Shown: positions 20,285-28,988, numbered from the stretch's first letter. The stretch is DNA of 64,000 bases from Rhizobium glycinendophyticum (GCF_006443685.1 NZ_VFYP01000001.1:806001-870000), one strand, 5' to 3'. Translations and numbers: made by a program. The notes: a model not told the origin generated them from the letters alone.

Positions 20285-21601
20285 GTGCAGACCAATTTTA
20301 CCGCCGAACAGCTCGCCGATCCCCATGTGGCGGAAGCGGAATCGATCCTGCGCAAATGCGTGCATTGCGGCTTCTGCACGGCCACCTGTCCGACCTATGT
20401 GACGCTCGGCAACGAGCTCGACAGCCCGCGCGGCCGCATCTACCTGATCAAGGACATGCTGGAAAACGGCCGTCCGGCAGACGAGCAGATCGTCACTCAT
20501 ATCGACCGCTGTCTTTCCTGCCTCGCCTGTACCACGACCTGTCCCTCCGGCGTCGACTACATGCATCTGGTCGACCATGCCCGCGTCCACATCGAAAACA
20601 CCTATCGCCGTCCGCTGATGAACCGGCTGACGCGCAACATGCTGGCCATGGTCCTGCCTTATCCGGACCGCTTTCGTTTCGCGCTGAAGCTCGCCGCGCT
20701 CGGGCGCCCCTTCGCCGGCCTCTTGGATCGGGTGAAGGCGCTGAAGCCAATGGCCGCCATGCTGAGGCTTGCGCCGGCAAACGTCCCTCCACCCTCGAAA
20801 TTTGCCACACCCGCCACCCATGCCGCCGTCGCGCCCCGTCGCGGCCGGGTCGCCATCCTCACCGGCTGCGCACAGCCCGTCCTCGATCCGGGGATAAACG
20901 AAGCCGCCATTTCCCTGCTCACCCGTCTCGGTGTCGAGGTCGTTATACCGCCGGGCGAGGGCTGCTGCGGCGCGCTGGTCCATCATATGGGCCGCGAGGC
21001 GCAGGCGCTGGACAGCGCCCGTCGCAATGTCGATGTCTGGACCCGCGCCATCGAAGAGGGCGGTCTGGACGCGATTATCGTCACGACCTCGGGCTGCGGC
21101 ACAACAATCAAGGACTACGGCCACATGCTGCGCCTCGATCCCGCCTATGCCGAAAAGGCCGGCCGGGTCTCGGCGCTTGCGAAAGACATCACAGAATATC
21201 TCTCCACCCTCGACCTCCCCGCAGGCGAGACCAGGGGCATGACGGTCGCCTATCATTCCGCCTGTTCCCTGCAGCACGGCCAGAAGGTGACTATGGCGCC
21301 GAAACTGCTGCTGAAAGCGGCGGGCTTCACCGTCAAGGACCCGCCGGAGGGCCATCTCTGCTGCGGCTCGGCAGGCACCTACAACATCATGCAACCCGAG
21401 ATCTCGGCGCGGCTGAAAGCCCGTAAGGTCAAGAATATCGAGTCGACGAGGCCGGATATCATTGCCGCCGGCAATATCGGCTGCATGACTCAGATCGGTT
21501 CGGCTACCGGCATTCCCGTGGTCCATACGGTGGAGTTGCTTGACTGGGCCTATGGCGGCAAGAGGCCAGGTGCGTTGCAAAGCATTCACGCGATCGACTG
21601 A
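20285..21601 (+). CDS. glcF: Glycolate oxidase iron-sulfur subunit GlcF
   Basis: A 438-residue protein with two 4Fe-4S motifs near the N-terminus: CVHCGFCTATCPTY (residues about 31-44) and CLSCLACTTTCPSGVDY (about 78-94). Two CCG domains follow (PPGEGCCGALVHHMGREAQ and PEGHLCCGSAGTYNIMQPE), as in heterodisulfide reductase-like subunits. It transfers electrons from GlcD/GlcE to the quinone pool at the inner membrane. The start is a GTG at 20285 after AGGAGGATCT. It is the last gene of the glc cluster. Confidence 0.95.
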   Translation: MQTNFTAEQLADPHVAEAESILRKCVHCGFCTATCPTYVTLGNELDSPRGRIYLIKDMLENGRPADEQIVTHIDRCLSCLACTTTCPSGVDYMHLVDHARVHIENTYRRPLMNRLTRNMLAMVLPYPDRFRFALKLAALGRPFAGLLDRVKALKPMAAMLRLAPANVPPPSKFATPATHAAVAPRRGRVAILTGCAQPVLDPGINEAAISLLTRLGVEVVIPPGEGCCGALVHHMGREAQALDSARRNVDVWTRAIEEGGLDAIIVTTSGCGTTIKDYGHMLRLDPAYAEKAGRVSALAKDITEYLSTLDLPAGETRGMTVAYHSACSLQHGQKVTMAPKLLLKAAGFTVKDPPEGHLCCGSAGTYNIMQPEISARLKARKVKNIESTRPDIIAAGNIGCMTQIGSATGIPVVHTVELLDWAYGGKRPGALQSIHAID

Positions 21602-21660
21602 AGATTTATTAAGCGATTGCTGTTATAACGATCCCAGGATGAAACATCCTGGAGGCTGTT

Positions 21661-22161
21661 ATGGGTAACAGGCACCTGACAATCGCGATGCTCGCACTCT
21701 GTTCCTGGACAATGCCCGCATTCGCCGCCGCCGATCGCATCTATTGCGCCGCGTCCGACGCGGCCGTGAATGTGACGCTGGAAACCGGATTCAGCAACAA
21801 AGACGAGCAGAGGCTCATTCATTTCCGCGGGATGGTCGCGGTAATGGAGAAAGCGGTACCGCCGGAGTTCCGGCGGATCGAACTTGATTCAGACATGCTG
21901 CGTCAATACTGGACGGACGGACGAGACCTTCGCTTCAGCCTACACGCCTTTTCGCCGACTAAATCCCCGGTCTATCGTGTCACCATATCGCTCGTGACGA
22001 ACCGAAAGACGGACAGCGATCCGCGCTATGATGGCAACTTTCGCCTCGCAGTCCAGAAATTGACGTCGGGCAGCCGCGTCGATGGCGATAGCCTGTTTGA
22101 ACACGATGTGCCGATATTCTGCGCGATCAAGCGGCCGGTCTGGCCGTCTCAGAACTTGTAG
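21661..22161 (+). CDS. Secreted protein of unknown function
   Basis: A 166-residue protein with a clear signal peptide (MGNRHLTIAMLALCSWTMPA, cleavage likely after AFAA near residue 22). The mature part is a mixed alpha/beta domain with two Cys residues (IYCAAS near residue 28 and IFCAIK near 157) that may form a disulfide. I do not recognise the family. The ATG at 21661 follows CCTGGAGGCTGTT. Its 3' end overlaps the 3' end of the convergent barrel protein gene by 13 bases. Confidence 0.65.
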   Translation: MGNRHLTIAMLALCSWTMPAFAAADRIYCAASDAAVNVTLETGFSNKDEQRLIHFRGMVAVMEKAVPPEFRRIELDSDMLRQYWTDGRDLRFSLHAFSPTKSPVYRVTISLVTNRKTDSDPRYDGNFRLAVQKLTSGSRVDGDSLFEHDVPIFCAIKRPVWPSQNL

Positions 22162-22808
22162 CTGACCCCCACGTTCACCGCATTCGTGAGGATCTGCGTC
22201 TTCAGCGTCGTGCTGGAATCGATGTCGACATCGACCCAGGAATAGTTGCCCTTGTATTCGAGAAAGGCGGCCCAGTTCCTGCTGAACTCATAGGCCACGC
22301 CCGCCTGCGCTTGCAGGGTTGCGCCGCCGAATTGATACTCGAAGGTCTTGCCCGACCCGCGCGTCACTTCGACATGCGGAACATTCACGCCGGCGCCAGC
22401 GCCGATATATGGCACGAACTTTGTCCCCCCGATCGGCATGCGATAAAGCGCATTCAGCGTCAGAAGGTTGAGCCCATCGGAAAATTCGAAATGCGACCAG
22501 CCGGATGACGCGAGTGTCTCATCATCGGCATAGACCTTGGCATGACTGAAATCGACGGAAAGGCCGAGGTTCGGTTTCCCCAGACCATCCATCCACCAGG
22601 TGCCACGCACGCCGTAATACGGTGGGCTCTCGAAAGATCGTCCTTCCCAGCCGGCTCGGAAATCCGTTCCGTCGGAAAGATCGATGTCACTGTGCGGCGC
22701 GGTCTGAAAGCCGCTATAGACCGAGATCGCCATCTCTGCATGGGCAGCAGAAGTCAAGGCTGTGATCAGGACGCCGGCCAGGGCCAGCGGAAATGCGCGT
22801 GATGTCAT
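22149..22808 (-). CDS. Outer-membrane beta-barrel protein
   Basis: A 219-residue protein with a signal peptide (MTSRAFPLALAGVLITALTS, cleavage after AHA). The rest is amphipathic beta-strands with aromatic residues at alternate positions: MAISVYSGFQTAPHSD, KFVPYIGAGAGVNVPHVEV, QAGVAYEFSRNWAAFLEYKG. It ends with Phe (VNVGVSYKF), as outer-membrane barrels do. Length fits an 8-strand barrel of the OmpA/OmpW or Omp25 type. I took the ATG at 22808, where the signal peptide begins; the longer frame upstream has no signal. Confidence 0.8.
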   Translation of the reverse strand: MTSRAFPLALAGVLITALTSAAHAEMAISVYSGFQTAPHSDIDLSDGTDFRAGWEGRSFESPPYYGVRGTWWMDGLGKPNLGLSVDFSHAKVYADDETLASSGWSHFEFSDGLNLLTLNALYRMPIGGTKFVPYIGAGAGVNVPHVEVTRGSGKTFEYQFGGATLQAQAGVAYEFSRNWAAFLEYKGNYSWVDVDIDSSTTLKTQILTNAVNVGVSYKF

Positions 22809-22955
22809 CAAGAAGCCCCCGGACGGTCTGGCAGACGGGCTGATCCGCCTGCCGTTCACGGAAGACTGCCCCGACGAGGCGACAGGAAGATGACAGCAAA
22901 ACGGCCGCGCTGGATTGCGCGGCCGCGAGTGTATCCTCCGCAAATGGCTCCTGGT

Positions 22956-23639
22956 TCAGCCGCCGAAGATCGTGCGCAGGATGTCGATGCCCTTGTCGTC
23001 GAAGGAAACGTCGCCCTGTTTGTTGCCCGGGCCAACGACGATCACCTTGGCGCCGATCTCGGCGCGATCATAGAGATGCTCGACATCCTTGTTCATCATG
23101 CGGATGCAGCCGGACGACATGTTGAGGCCGATCGTCCAGGGCTGGTTGGTGCCGTGAATGCGGAAAATCGTGTCGCGGCCACCCTTGTAGAGATACATGG
23201 CGCGCGCCCCGAGCGGATTGTCCGGGCCGCCTTCCTGCACGACCGGCAGTATATGGCCTTTGGCGGCTTCACGGCGGCGCATTTCTTCCGGTGGGCGCCA
23301 TTCCGGCCATTCCGACTTGCGGCCGATCTTCACCACGCCCGACCAGCCGAAGCCGTCACGACCGACGCCGACGCCGTAACGGGTCGCGCGATTGTTGCCT
23401 TCGACGAAGTAGAGGAACTTGTTGTTGGTGTCGATGATGATGGTGCCGGGCTTTTCGTCGGTCGTCAGCCGGACGACCTTGCGCTTGAACTTCTCGGCAA
23501 CCTGCTTCTGCTGCACGACAAGCGTGACATCGCTCGACGTCTGGACGCGGTTGAGAGTGAGGGCGCTTGCCGGCATGGGAAGCAGGAAAGTCGCCGCGAT
23601 CATGGTCGCGGCAACCCGGGTCGTGATGGAATCGAGCAT
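22956..23639 (-). CDS. L,D-transpeptidase (YkuD domain)
   Basis: A 227-residue secreted enzyme with a signal peptide ending PASA (residue about 26). The YkuD catalytic motif is complete: HGTNQPWTIGLNMSSGCIRM with the nucleophile Cys, near residues 168-187, followed by NKDVEHLYDR. It starts GTIIIDTNNKFLYFVEGNN near 85, the typical first strands. Such enzymes make 3-3 cross-links or attach outer-membrane proteins to peptidoglycan in the periplasm; Rhizobiales rely heavily on them. It is followed by a related gene upstream on the same strand. The two are not obviously one operon (about 90 bases apart). Confidence 0.93.
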   Translation of the reverse strand: MLDSITTRVAATMIAATFLLPMPASALTLNRVQTSSDVTLVVQQKQVAEKFKRKVVRLTTDEKPGTIIIDTNNKFLYFVEGNNRATRYGVGVGRDGFGWSGVVKIGRKSEWPEWRPPEEMRRREAAKGHILPVVQEGGPDNPLGARAMYLYKGGRDTIFRIHGTNQPWTIGLNMSSGCIRMMNKDVEHLYDRAEIGAKVIVVGPGNKQGDVSFDDKGIDILRTIFGG

Positions 23640-23730
23640 GGTTGGTCCCCTGGATTTACTGGGGTGAGAGCCTAGCCGCTTCCTTTGCTAATGCAAGAGC
23701 CGAGCCGGCGATTGTGATGTGGAGAGTGTC

Positions 23731-24531
23731 TCAGATCACAATCACCTTGGTCCCGACCTTCACCCGATCATAAAGATCGGTCACGTCCTCGTTGCGCATG
23801 CGAATGCAACCGGATGAGACGCCGCTGCCGATCGACCAGGGTGCATTGGTGCCGTGGATCCGGTAGAGGGTGGAACCGAGATACATGGCGCGTGCGCCAA
23901 GAGGATTTTCCGGTCCGCCTTCCATGCTGGCCGGCAGATAGTGACCCTTGGCCGCCTCGCGCGCGATCATTTCCTGCGGCGGGTTCCACGAGGGCCATTC
24001 GCGCTTCGCCGTGACCTTGTGCGTGCCGGCCCACTCGAACCCCGGTTTGCCGACGCCGACGCCATAGCGCTTGGCCATGCCGTTTTCCATCACGAGGTAG
24101 AGGAAGCGCTGGCGTGTATCGATGACGATCGTGCCCGGCTTCTCCGTGGTCTGGTACTCGACCATCTGCGGCAGGAACTGTGGCTCGATCTGCGTGCGCA
24201 CCGGCTTGTTCGGGCGCATGGCGACCTGCTGGAGGGGTGGCTGCTGTCCAAAAAGAACGCGGCGCTGCTGCAGCACTGGACGCTGTTGAACGGGCTGAGT
24301 CTGCAGGGTCTGCTGACGATAGACAGGCACCATCTGGCGACCGGCGTTGGCGACCGGCCGCGTCGCGTAACCCCGTCTCTGCGGCGGCAGACCGCCGAGT
24401 TGCAGCAGCCAGGCCGCCTGCAGGTCCGGGCTCACCATCACAGGGGGGCGGCTCTGGTAACGGTCGTTTGCGGTAGCGGAAAAGGCAAATGACAGGCTGG
24501 CGATGAGGGCCAGGATTGATTTCTTCAACAT
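23731..24531 (-). CDS. L,D-transpeptidase with Gln-rich linker
   Basis: A 266-residue secreted YkuD protein. The signal peptide is MLKKSILALIASLSFAFSAT, and I took its ATG at 24531 as the start; the frame is open to 24741. A Gln/Pro/Arg-rich linker (residues about 60-115, with repeats such as QTLQTQPVQQRPVLQQRRVL) separates it from the catalytic domain. The motif HGTNAPWSIGSGVSSGCIRM is intact, with the nucleophile Cys. The domain is close to that of the next gene (GTIVIDTRQRFLYLVMENGM against GTIIIDTNNKFLYFVEGNN), so the two are paralogues. The linker may reach across or bind peptidoglycan. Confidence 0.9.
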   Translation of the reverse strand: MLKKSILALIASLSFAFSATANDRYQSRPPVMVSPDLQAAWLLQLGGLPPQRRGYATRPVANAGRQMVPVYRQQTLQTQPVQQRPVLQQRRVLFGQQPPLQQVAMRPNKPVRTQIEPQFLPQMVEYQTTEKPGTIVIDTRQRFLYLVMENGMAKRYGVGVGKPGFEWAGTHKVTAKREWPSWNPPQEMIAREAAKGHYLPASMEGGPENPLGARAMYLGSTLYRIHGTNAPWSIGSGVSSGCIRMRNEDVTDLYDRVKVGTKVIVI

Positions 24532-24739
24532 CGGACAACTCGCAACATGGGACCGAAGGCGGCGGCAGGCAGAAAACCGGCCGGGTTCATGCTGATCGTG
24601 CCAGAGCGAGCGCCGCCATTTGGTAAAGAGCAGTTCATGAAAATGCGATCGAAGCCGTAAACCTTTCAGAAGGGTTAGCAGTCGGTTTGGAAAAGTCGTG
24701 AACAAATGGTAAACGCAGCTAAACGTGTGGGAGAATCGC

Positions 24740-25375
24740 ATGGACGGCGTGGCGGAAGGACTGATGCGGGGAGAGGACGGCCTCGACCGCTGTTTCTGGC
24801 ACGGCGGGCTGGAAGACTACCGCCGCTATCACGACGCGGAATGGGGGACGCCCGTCACCGATGATGTGAGGCTCTTCGAAAAGATCTGCCTCGAAGGTTT
24901 CCAGTCAGGTCTCTCTTGGCTGACGATCCTGAGAAAACGAGAGAATTTCCGTGCCGCCTTCGCCGGCTTTAATTTTCATCAGGTCGCCCACTTCGGCGAC
25001 GAGGACATCGCCCGTTGCCTGGCCGATGCCGGCATCATCCGCCACCGCGGCAAGATCGTTTCGACGATCAACAATGCCCGCCGCGCCGTCGATCTGAAGG
25101 GCGAATTCGGCTCGCTCGCCCGGTACTTCTGGGGCTTCGAGCCTGATGTCTCCGAGCGTCCGCCACGCATGGACTATGCCACGTTGAAGGCTAATCCAAC
25201 CTCGCCAACCTCGATCCGCCTGTCCAAAGACCTGAAGAAGCGCGGCTGGACCTTTGTCGGCCCGACCACAGTCTATGCCTTCATGCAGGCCATGGGCCTG
25301 GTCAACGATCATATCGAGGGATGCTGCTGCCGCGAGCGCATCGAGGACCTGAGGGCGAAGTTCGTCCGACCCTAG
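24740..25375 (+). CDS. tag: DNA-3-methyladenine glycosylase I (Tag)
   Basis: A 211-residue helix-hairpin-helix glycosylase that removes 3-methyladenine from alkylated DNA. By alignment with E. coli Tag, the zinc ligands are Cys18, His31, a His in VNDHIEGCCC and a Cys in the same motif. The catalytic-pocket Glu is Glu52 (CLEGFQSGLSW) and GIIRHRGKIVSTINNAR is conserved. I chose the ATG at 24740 because GGGAGAATC lies just upstream. It is tail-to-tail with a paralogue that lacks these residues, with five bases between the stop codons. Confidence 0.94.
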   Translation: MDGVAEGLMRGEDGLDRCFWHGGLEDYRRYHDAEWGTPVTDDVRLFEKICLEGFQSGLSWLTILRKRENFRAAFAGFNFHQVAHFGDEDIARCLADAGIIRHRGKIVSTINNARRAVDLKGEFGSLARYFWGFEPDVSERPPRMDYATLKANPTSPTSIRLSKDLKKRGWTFVGPTTVYAFMQAMGLVNDHIEGCCCRERIEDLRAKFVRP

Positions 25376-25380
25376 GCATT

Positions 25381-26046
25381 TCATTCGATGCTGAGCGCCA
25401 GCACCCGGCTTATCTCCGTCAGCGACCGTCCGGACTGATCCCGCCAGGTATTGAAGGCAGCCTGCACGGCGGCCTTGTCGCGGGCCGATGTCGGCGCCTT
25501 CGTCACGATCCCCTCTGCGATCAGGCGATTGACCACACTTCGCGACAGGATGAAGCTGTCGATCCCGGCAAAGCGCAGGAAATACTGTCCCGTATTGCCG
25601 CCGAGCCGTGCCCCCTTTTTCTGCAACAGATCGAGCAGGCCGACATAGTTCTCGGTAGGCCAACTGGCAAAAAGGGCACCTGTCGAGCCATGCTCGCGCG
25701 CGATGTCCGACAGGAAGACAGCATTCTCCTGCACGGCGCGGATCTTCGGTCCATGGCGCACAATGCGGGCGTCCGACACCAGTCGCCCGAAATCCTCGTC
25801 ATGCAGCATGGCGCATCGGCCAATGTCGAAGCCGTCGAAAGCCGCCTCGAAACCCGGCCACATCGCCTCGACGACCTTCCAGTTGAAGCCGGACTGGAAA
25901 ATGCATTTCGTCATCAGCGCCAGGAAGCGATCATCCGGTGTTGTCCGGATGGCGTCAGACGGCTTCGGATATTGAAGGTTTTCCAGGACTGCCGGCTCTC
26001 CCTTTCGGGAGATGGCCAATCCGTAGATGTCATCGAAGTGTCGCAT
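25381..26046 (-). CDS. Tag-like glycosylase paralogue lacking key residues
   Basis: A 221-residue protein clearly related to Tag: IFQSGFNWKVVEAMWPGFEA and DARIVRHGPKIRAVQENAVF align with FQSGLSWLTILRKRENFRAA and DAGIIRHRGKIVSTINNARR. The zinc ligands at both ends are missing. At the position of the catalytic-pocket Glu there is Cys48 (TKCIFQSGFNW). It may be a non-catalytic damage binder or a glycosylase of changed specificity. It starts at the ATG at 26046, eight bases after the stop of the HAD gene, so the two are probably co-transcribed. Similar genes exist in other alphaproteobacteria as a 3-methyladenine-glycosylase-like family. Confidence 0.8.
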   Translation of the reverse strand: MRHFDDIYGLAISRKGEPAVLENLQYPKPSDAIRTTPDDRFLALMTKCIFQSGFNWKVVEAMWPGFEAAFDGFDIGRCAMLHDEDFGRLVSDARIVRHGPKIRAVQENAVFLSDIAREHGSTGALFASWPTENYVGLLDLLQKKGARLGGNTGQYFLRFAGIDSFILSRSVVNRLIAEGIVTKAPTSARDKAAVQAAFNTWRDQSGRSLTEISRVLALSIE

Positions 26047-26053
26047 GCGGCGT

Positions 26054-26761
26054 TCAATCCTGCAGGCGGGCGACGAGATCCGGCACATGACCGAGATCGG
26101 GAATCTCCCGGAAACGGGGTGCCTCCACCGGTTTCTCGACATGCTCCAGCACCCAGGTCAGTTCATGCGGCACGAACACACCCCAGGCACCAGCCGCAAT
26201 CGCCGGCACGATGTCAGATTTCAGCGAATTGCCGATCATCATCGCCCGCTCCGGACCATCGCCATGTTTGCCAAAAATGCGTCGATAGGTCGTGGCCGTC
26301 TTGTCTGAGACGATCTCGACCGCGTCGAAATAGTCTCCGAGGCCGGATTGCGCCAGCTTGCGCTCCTGATCGAACAGATCGCCCTTCGTAATCAGCACCA
26401 GGAAATACTGCCCCGTCAGTGCTTCCAGCGCCTCGCGCGCATGCGGCAGGCATTCGACGGGATGGCCGAGCAGATTGCGCCCGATCGACAGGATCTCGGA
26501 GATCACGCTGGTCGGCACGCGCCCCTCGGTGATCTCAAGCGCCGTCTCGATCATCGACAGCGTGAAGCCTTTGATGCCGAAGCCGTAATGCGCCAGGTTG
26601 CGCTTCTCGGCATCGAGAAGCCGTTCGGAAATATGGTCTCCTTCGGCAAAATCCTTGAGCAGGCTGCGGAAATGCGCCTCCGTGAGCTTGTAGTACTGCT
26701 CGTTCTGCCAGAGCGTGTCGTCGGCATCGAAGCCGATGACGGTGACGGGTCTCATCGACAT
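26054..26761 (-). CDS. HAD-family hydrolase
   Basis: A 235-residue HAD phosphatase. Motif I is FDADDTLW near residues 11-18, with both Asp residues; the Thr of motif II is in LVLITKGDLFD; the Lys is in the segment EIVSDKTATTYRR; motif IV is MIGNSLKSDIVPAIAAG. The cap is an inserted helical C1 domain (residues 20-100). The substrate cannot be predicted. GATAAGGAGG precedes the ATG at 26761 closely, and the second ATG at 26755 has better spacing. It is followed closely by the Tag-like gene. Confidence 0.88.
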   Translation of the reverse strand: MSMRPVTVIGFDADDTLWQNEQYYKLTEAHFRSLLKDFAEGDHISERLLDAEKRNLAHYGFGIKGFTLSMIETALEITEGRVPTSVISEILSIGRNLLGHPVECLPHAREALEALTGQYFLVLITKGDLFDQERKLAQSGLGDYFDAVEIVSDKTATTYRRIFGKHGDGPERAMMIGNSLKSDIVPAIAAGAWGVFVPHELTWVLEHVEKPVEAPRFREIPDLGHVPDLVARLQD

Positions 26762-26859
26762 GAAGCCTCCTTATCGATCAGGCGGCCGAGACTAATCGCT
26801 CTCCTGGGCAAAGCAATGGCGCCGCGAGGCGCCATTGCAGCTTTTCGGAAGAGGGAGGC

Positions 26860-27243
26860 TTACTGCCCGTTCTTGGCCAGCCATGCCTTCATCATGGCAA
26901 TTTCGCCCTCTTGGGCCTTGATCACATCCTCCGCCAGCTTGCGAATTTCCGGATCCTTGCCGTGTTCGAGCACGATCTTCGCCATGTCGATCGCACCCTG
27001 ATGATGCGGGATCATGCCTTGGACGAAGTCGACATCGGCATTGCCGGTGAGCGGCACGGCCATGTCCTGATGCATCTTGGCATTGGCCTCGGCAAAGGCC
27101 TTGGAGGACGGACTGTCATCCATCATGCCATGGTCCATCGAGGACATGTCATGGCCCTGATGCATGGTGTTGTCCTGGGCGACGGCGGATGCGGTGACGA
27201 GTGCGGTCGCAAGCGATGCCGCAACGAAAATAGTCTTCAGCAT
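26860..27243 (-). CDS. DUF305 secreted protein
   Basis: A 127-residue secreted protein with a signal peptide ending SAVA (residue about 22). The mature start is His/Met-rich (QGHDMSSMDHGMMDD), and the DUF305 core includes DFVQGMIPHHQGAIDMAKIV and a C-terminal AQEGEIAMMKAWL. Proteins of this family (such as CopM) are associated with copper binding in the periplasm. It starts at the ATG at 27243 after CAGGAGATTTCA. The upstream neighbour, on the same strand, is a small secreted protein, and the two may form a metal-response unit. Confidence 0.88.
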   Translation of the reverse strand: MLKTIFVAASLATALVTASAVAQDNTMHQGHDMSSMDHGMMDDSPSSKAFAEANAKMHQDMAVPLTGNADVDFVQGMIPHHQGAIDMAKIVLEHGKDPEIRKLAEDVIKAQEGEIAMMKAWLAKNGQ

Positions 27244-27306
27244 TGAAATCTCCTGTGCTGATCGATGATGGATGGTCGCAGCCAGACGCTGCGCGGCTTC
27301 ATCGGT

Positions 27307-27696
27307 TCAGGCGCGGGGAGGGGGCGTGAGTGGTGCTGACAGCTGCGATACGAGTTGCGGCATTGGCAATGCGGCTTCCGCTGCCCGTGCGGCTTTGCCG
27401 CCAGTGGCAATTGCGGGAGTGGCCGGCAGTGTAAGACAGGTTGCGCAATGCCCATTGATCTTCACCGGCTTGGCACTTTCGTCGATACCGTCGCCAGCAT
27501 CGGCAAGGGTCTTACTGGTGCCCGAATGCGGACAGTCGACATCCACCACGGTTTTTGCCACTGACGCAGGTTGAAGGTCCTCGCCGTGATCCGTCATCTG
27601 CGCCACAGGCATCGCCATCGCCGACATGCCGGTTAAGGGCATGGCACCATAGGCAAGCGCTGCAATCAGCAGCATGAAGCGGACAAGCGATCTCAT
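27307..27696 (-). CDS. Small secreted protein, DUF2946-like
   Basis: A 129-residue protein with an N-terminal hydrophobic signal (MRSLVRFMLLIAALAYGAMP). A CPHSG segment (about residue 58) and GHCATCLTLPATPAIATG near 84 give a Cys/His-containing segment resembling DUF2946 proteins found with copper and TonB genes, but the match is loose. I took the ATG at 27696, where the signal begins; the longer frame upstream has no signal. It is followed 63 bases later by the DUF305 gene. Function unknown. Confidence 0.55.
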   Translation of the reverse strand: MRSLVRFMLLIAALAYGAMPLTGMSAMAMPVAQMTDHGEDLQPASVAKTVVDVDCPHSGTSKTLADAGDGIDESAKPVKINGHCATCLTLPATPAIATGGKAARAAEAALPMPQLVSQLSAPLTPPPRA

Positions 27697-27749
27697 ACGA
27701 TGAAGATGATGCTGGATCTGGACGAAAGCAAGGCTGCGGGTCCCGAAGT

Positions 27750-28505
27750 TTACCGGGCGACGACCCGATGCACTATCTGGTAGTCGCGGCTCTCTTCGCC
27801 AAAGGGAATGACTGGCCAATCCCAGAAGGTCGCAGGCGTGCCGAGATCGACGCCGTGCATGAGGTCTTCAGTTCCATGCTCAGCACCCGATCGGTCCAAA
27901 ATGGTATAGGAAACATCGGTCACAAGGACCGTCTGCGCCGCCACCTGTGCCATTCCGTCGAGATGGGCCTTGACCAGACCCGGCAGCAGATCATCCGTTA
28001 CCGCCTGGCGCTCCATCCCCGAAATCCGCCTGCTGGCGCCGATGCCGATCTGCGACAGCAGATTGGCCGAGGCGACGAAATCGAGATAGGGCACCTGCCG
28101 CAGGAAGGAGAGCGGTTCGGCTGTTTGACCCGCGAGCATGGCATCGAGGCCCGACAGATCCCGCTCGATCAGCCGCAGGTTCTTGAGGCCTTTGGCCATG
28201 ATCCAGCCGCGCACGCTGGCCAGATGCACGAGATCAACGAGAACCACCGTATCGAACAGCCGGGACAACTCGATCACCGGCACATCCCGCAACAGTCCCG
28301 ACCCCAGCACCACGGCCGTCCGCCGTTGCCGACATCCCTGGGTCGCCCTCAGAATGGCCGCCTTCGTCTGCCGCTCATGCTCGGCCCAGGCGGCCCGGCA
28401 CCGATTTACCCGGGCCCACAGATTGACCGAGGAGCGGATGAACGGGCGATGGCCAGCCGAGGTCAGCGGCCAGGTCGCGGCATAATTCAGGGCTTCGAGG
28501 ATCAT
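27750..28505 (-). CDS. Rossmann-fold protein of unknown function
   Basis: A 251-residue soluble protein. TAVVLGSGLLRDVPVIELSR near residue 63 and VVLVDLVHLASVRGW near 87 look like the first two strands and loops of a class I methyltransferase or related Rossmann fold, but the usual acidic SAM motif is only partial. The rest has conserved hydrophobic patches (DFVASANLLSQIGIG). I do not recognise a named family. The start is the ATG at 28505, immediately after the toxin remnant's stop at 28509, so these genes probably share a transcript. Confidence 0.6.
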   Translation of the reverse strand: MILEALNYAATWPLTSAGHRPFIRSSVNLWARVNRCRAAWAEHERQTKAAILRATQGCRQRRTAVVLGSGLLRDVPVIELSRLFDTVVLVDLVHLASVRGWIMAKGLKNLRLIERDLSGLDAMLAGQTAEPLSFLRQVPYLDFVASANLLSQIGIGASRRISGMERQAVTDDLLPGLVKAHLDGMAQVAAQTVLVTDVSYTILDRSGAEHGTEDLMHGVDLGTPATFWDWPVIPFGEESRDYQIVHRVVAR

Positions 28506-28508
28506 GAT

Positions 28509-28777
28509 TTACCGATAGACGGAGCCGCGATGGCCGATCTCGACCACGAGCACAATGAGTTTGCCGTCCTGGATATCGCAGATGATGCGGTAGTCGCCAA
28601 CTGTGTAGCGCCAATAGGCACCAAGCTTGCTGTCATGAAGAGGATCGCCAAGGCTTCGTGGGTTGTCATGTTTGGCAAGCCGCTCTTCCAGAAACTGTTT
28701 TATACGGCGACGAATGACGGGATCGAGTTATCGATCTTTTTCCGAACAGGCTGGCGATATTCAATCGTCCAGGCCAC
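28509..28777 (-). pseudogene. RelE/ParE-type toxin, inactivated by a frameshift
   Basis: Read from the GTG at 28777, the frame gives [16 protein letters not shown] and then hits a stop at about codon 26. Dropping to the next frame at the GATAACTCGAT position gives a full RelE-type body: LDPVIRRRIKQFLEERLA, then GDPLHDSKLGAYWRYTVG and DYRIICDIQDGKLIVLVVEI, ending GHRGSVYR at 28509. One base appears missing between GATAA and CTCGAT. The GTG overlaps the end of the antitoxin gene, as in relBE modules. A sequencing error would look the same. Confidence 0.8.
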
Positions 28778-28988
28778 GCCAGAACTCCTCGGAACTGACG
28801 ACCTTGTCCTCTCCGCTCTGTATTCGCTTCATGGCCTCATCGGCGGCGGCGAGGTCCTGAAGATTCTCAAGTTCGCGCTGGATCATCTGACGTAGATAAT
28901 CATCCGGCTCGGCACCGGCCTCCGACGCGTATTCAACGATCAACTGATGCATTTCTTCCGGCATCTCGAGCGTGACGCGCTTGTTCAT
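28761..28988 (-). CDS. RelB-like antitoxin
   Basis: A 75-residue protein starting [20 protein letters not shown], a ribbon-helix-helix or RelB-like N-terminus, with an acidic helical C-terminus ([20 protein letters not shown]) and the end [11 protein letters not shown], which normally wraps a RelE toxin. I chose the ATG at 28988; the longer frame upstream runs into the hisS leader region. It overlaps the toxin frame by 17 bases and is intact while the toxin is frameshifted. It is divergent from hisS. Confidence 0.8.
   Translation of the reverse strand: MNKRVTLEMPEEMHQLIVEYASEAGAEPDDYLRQMIQRELENLQDLAAADEAMKRIQSGEDKVVSSEEFWRGLDD

Noticed and set aside
20078..21589. 503-residue minus-strand and 430-residue plus-strand frames over glcF
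   Set aside because: Both overlap glcF, whose Cys motifs are unambiguous. The shadows lack any domain pattern.
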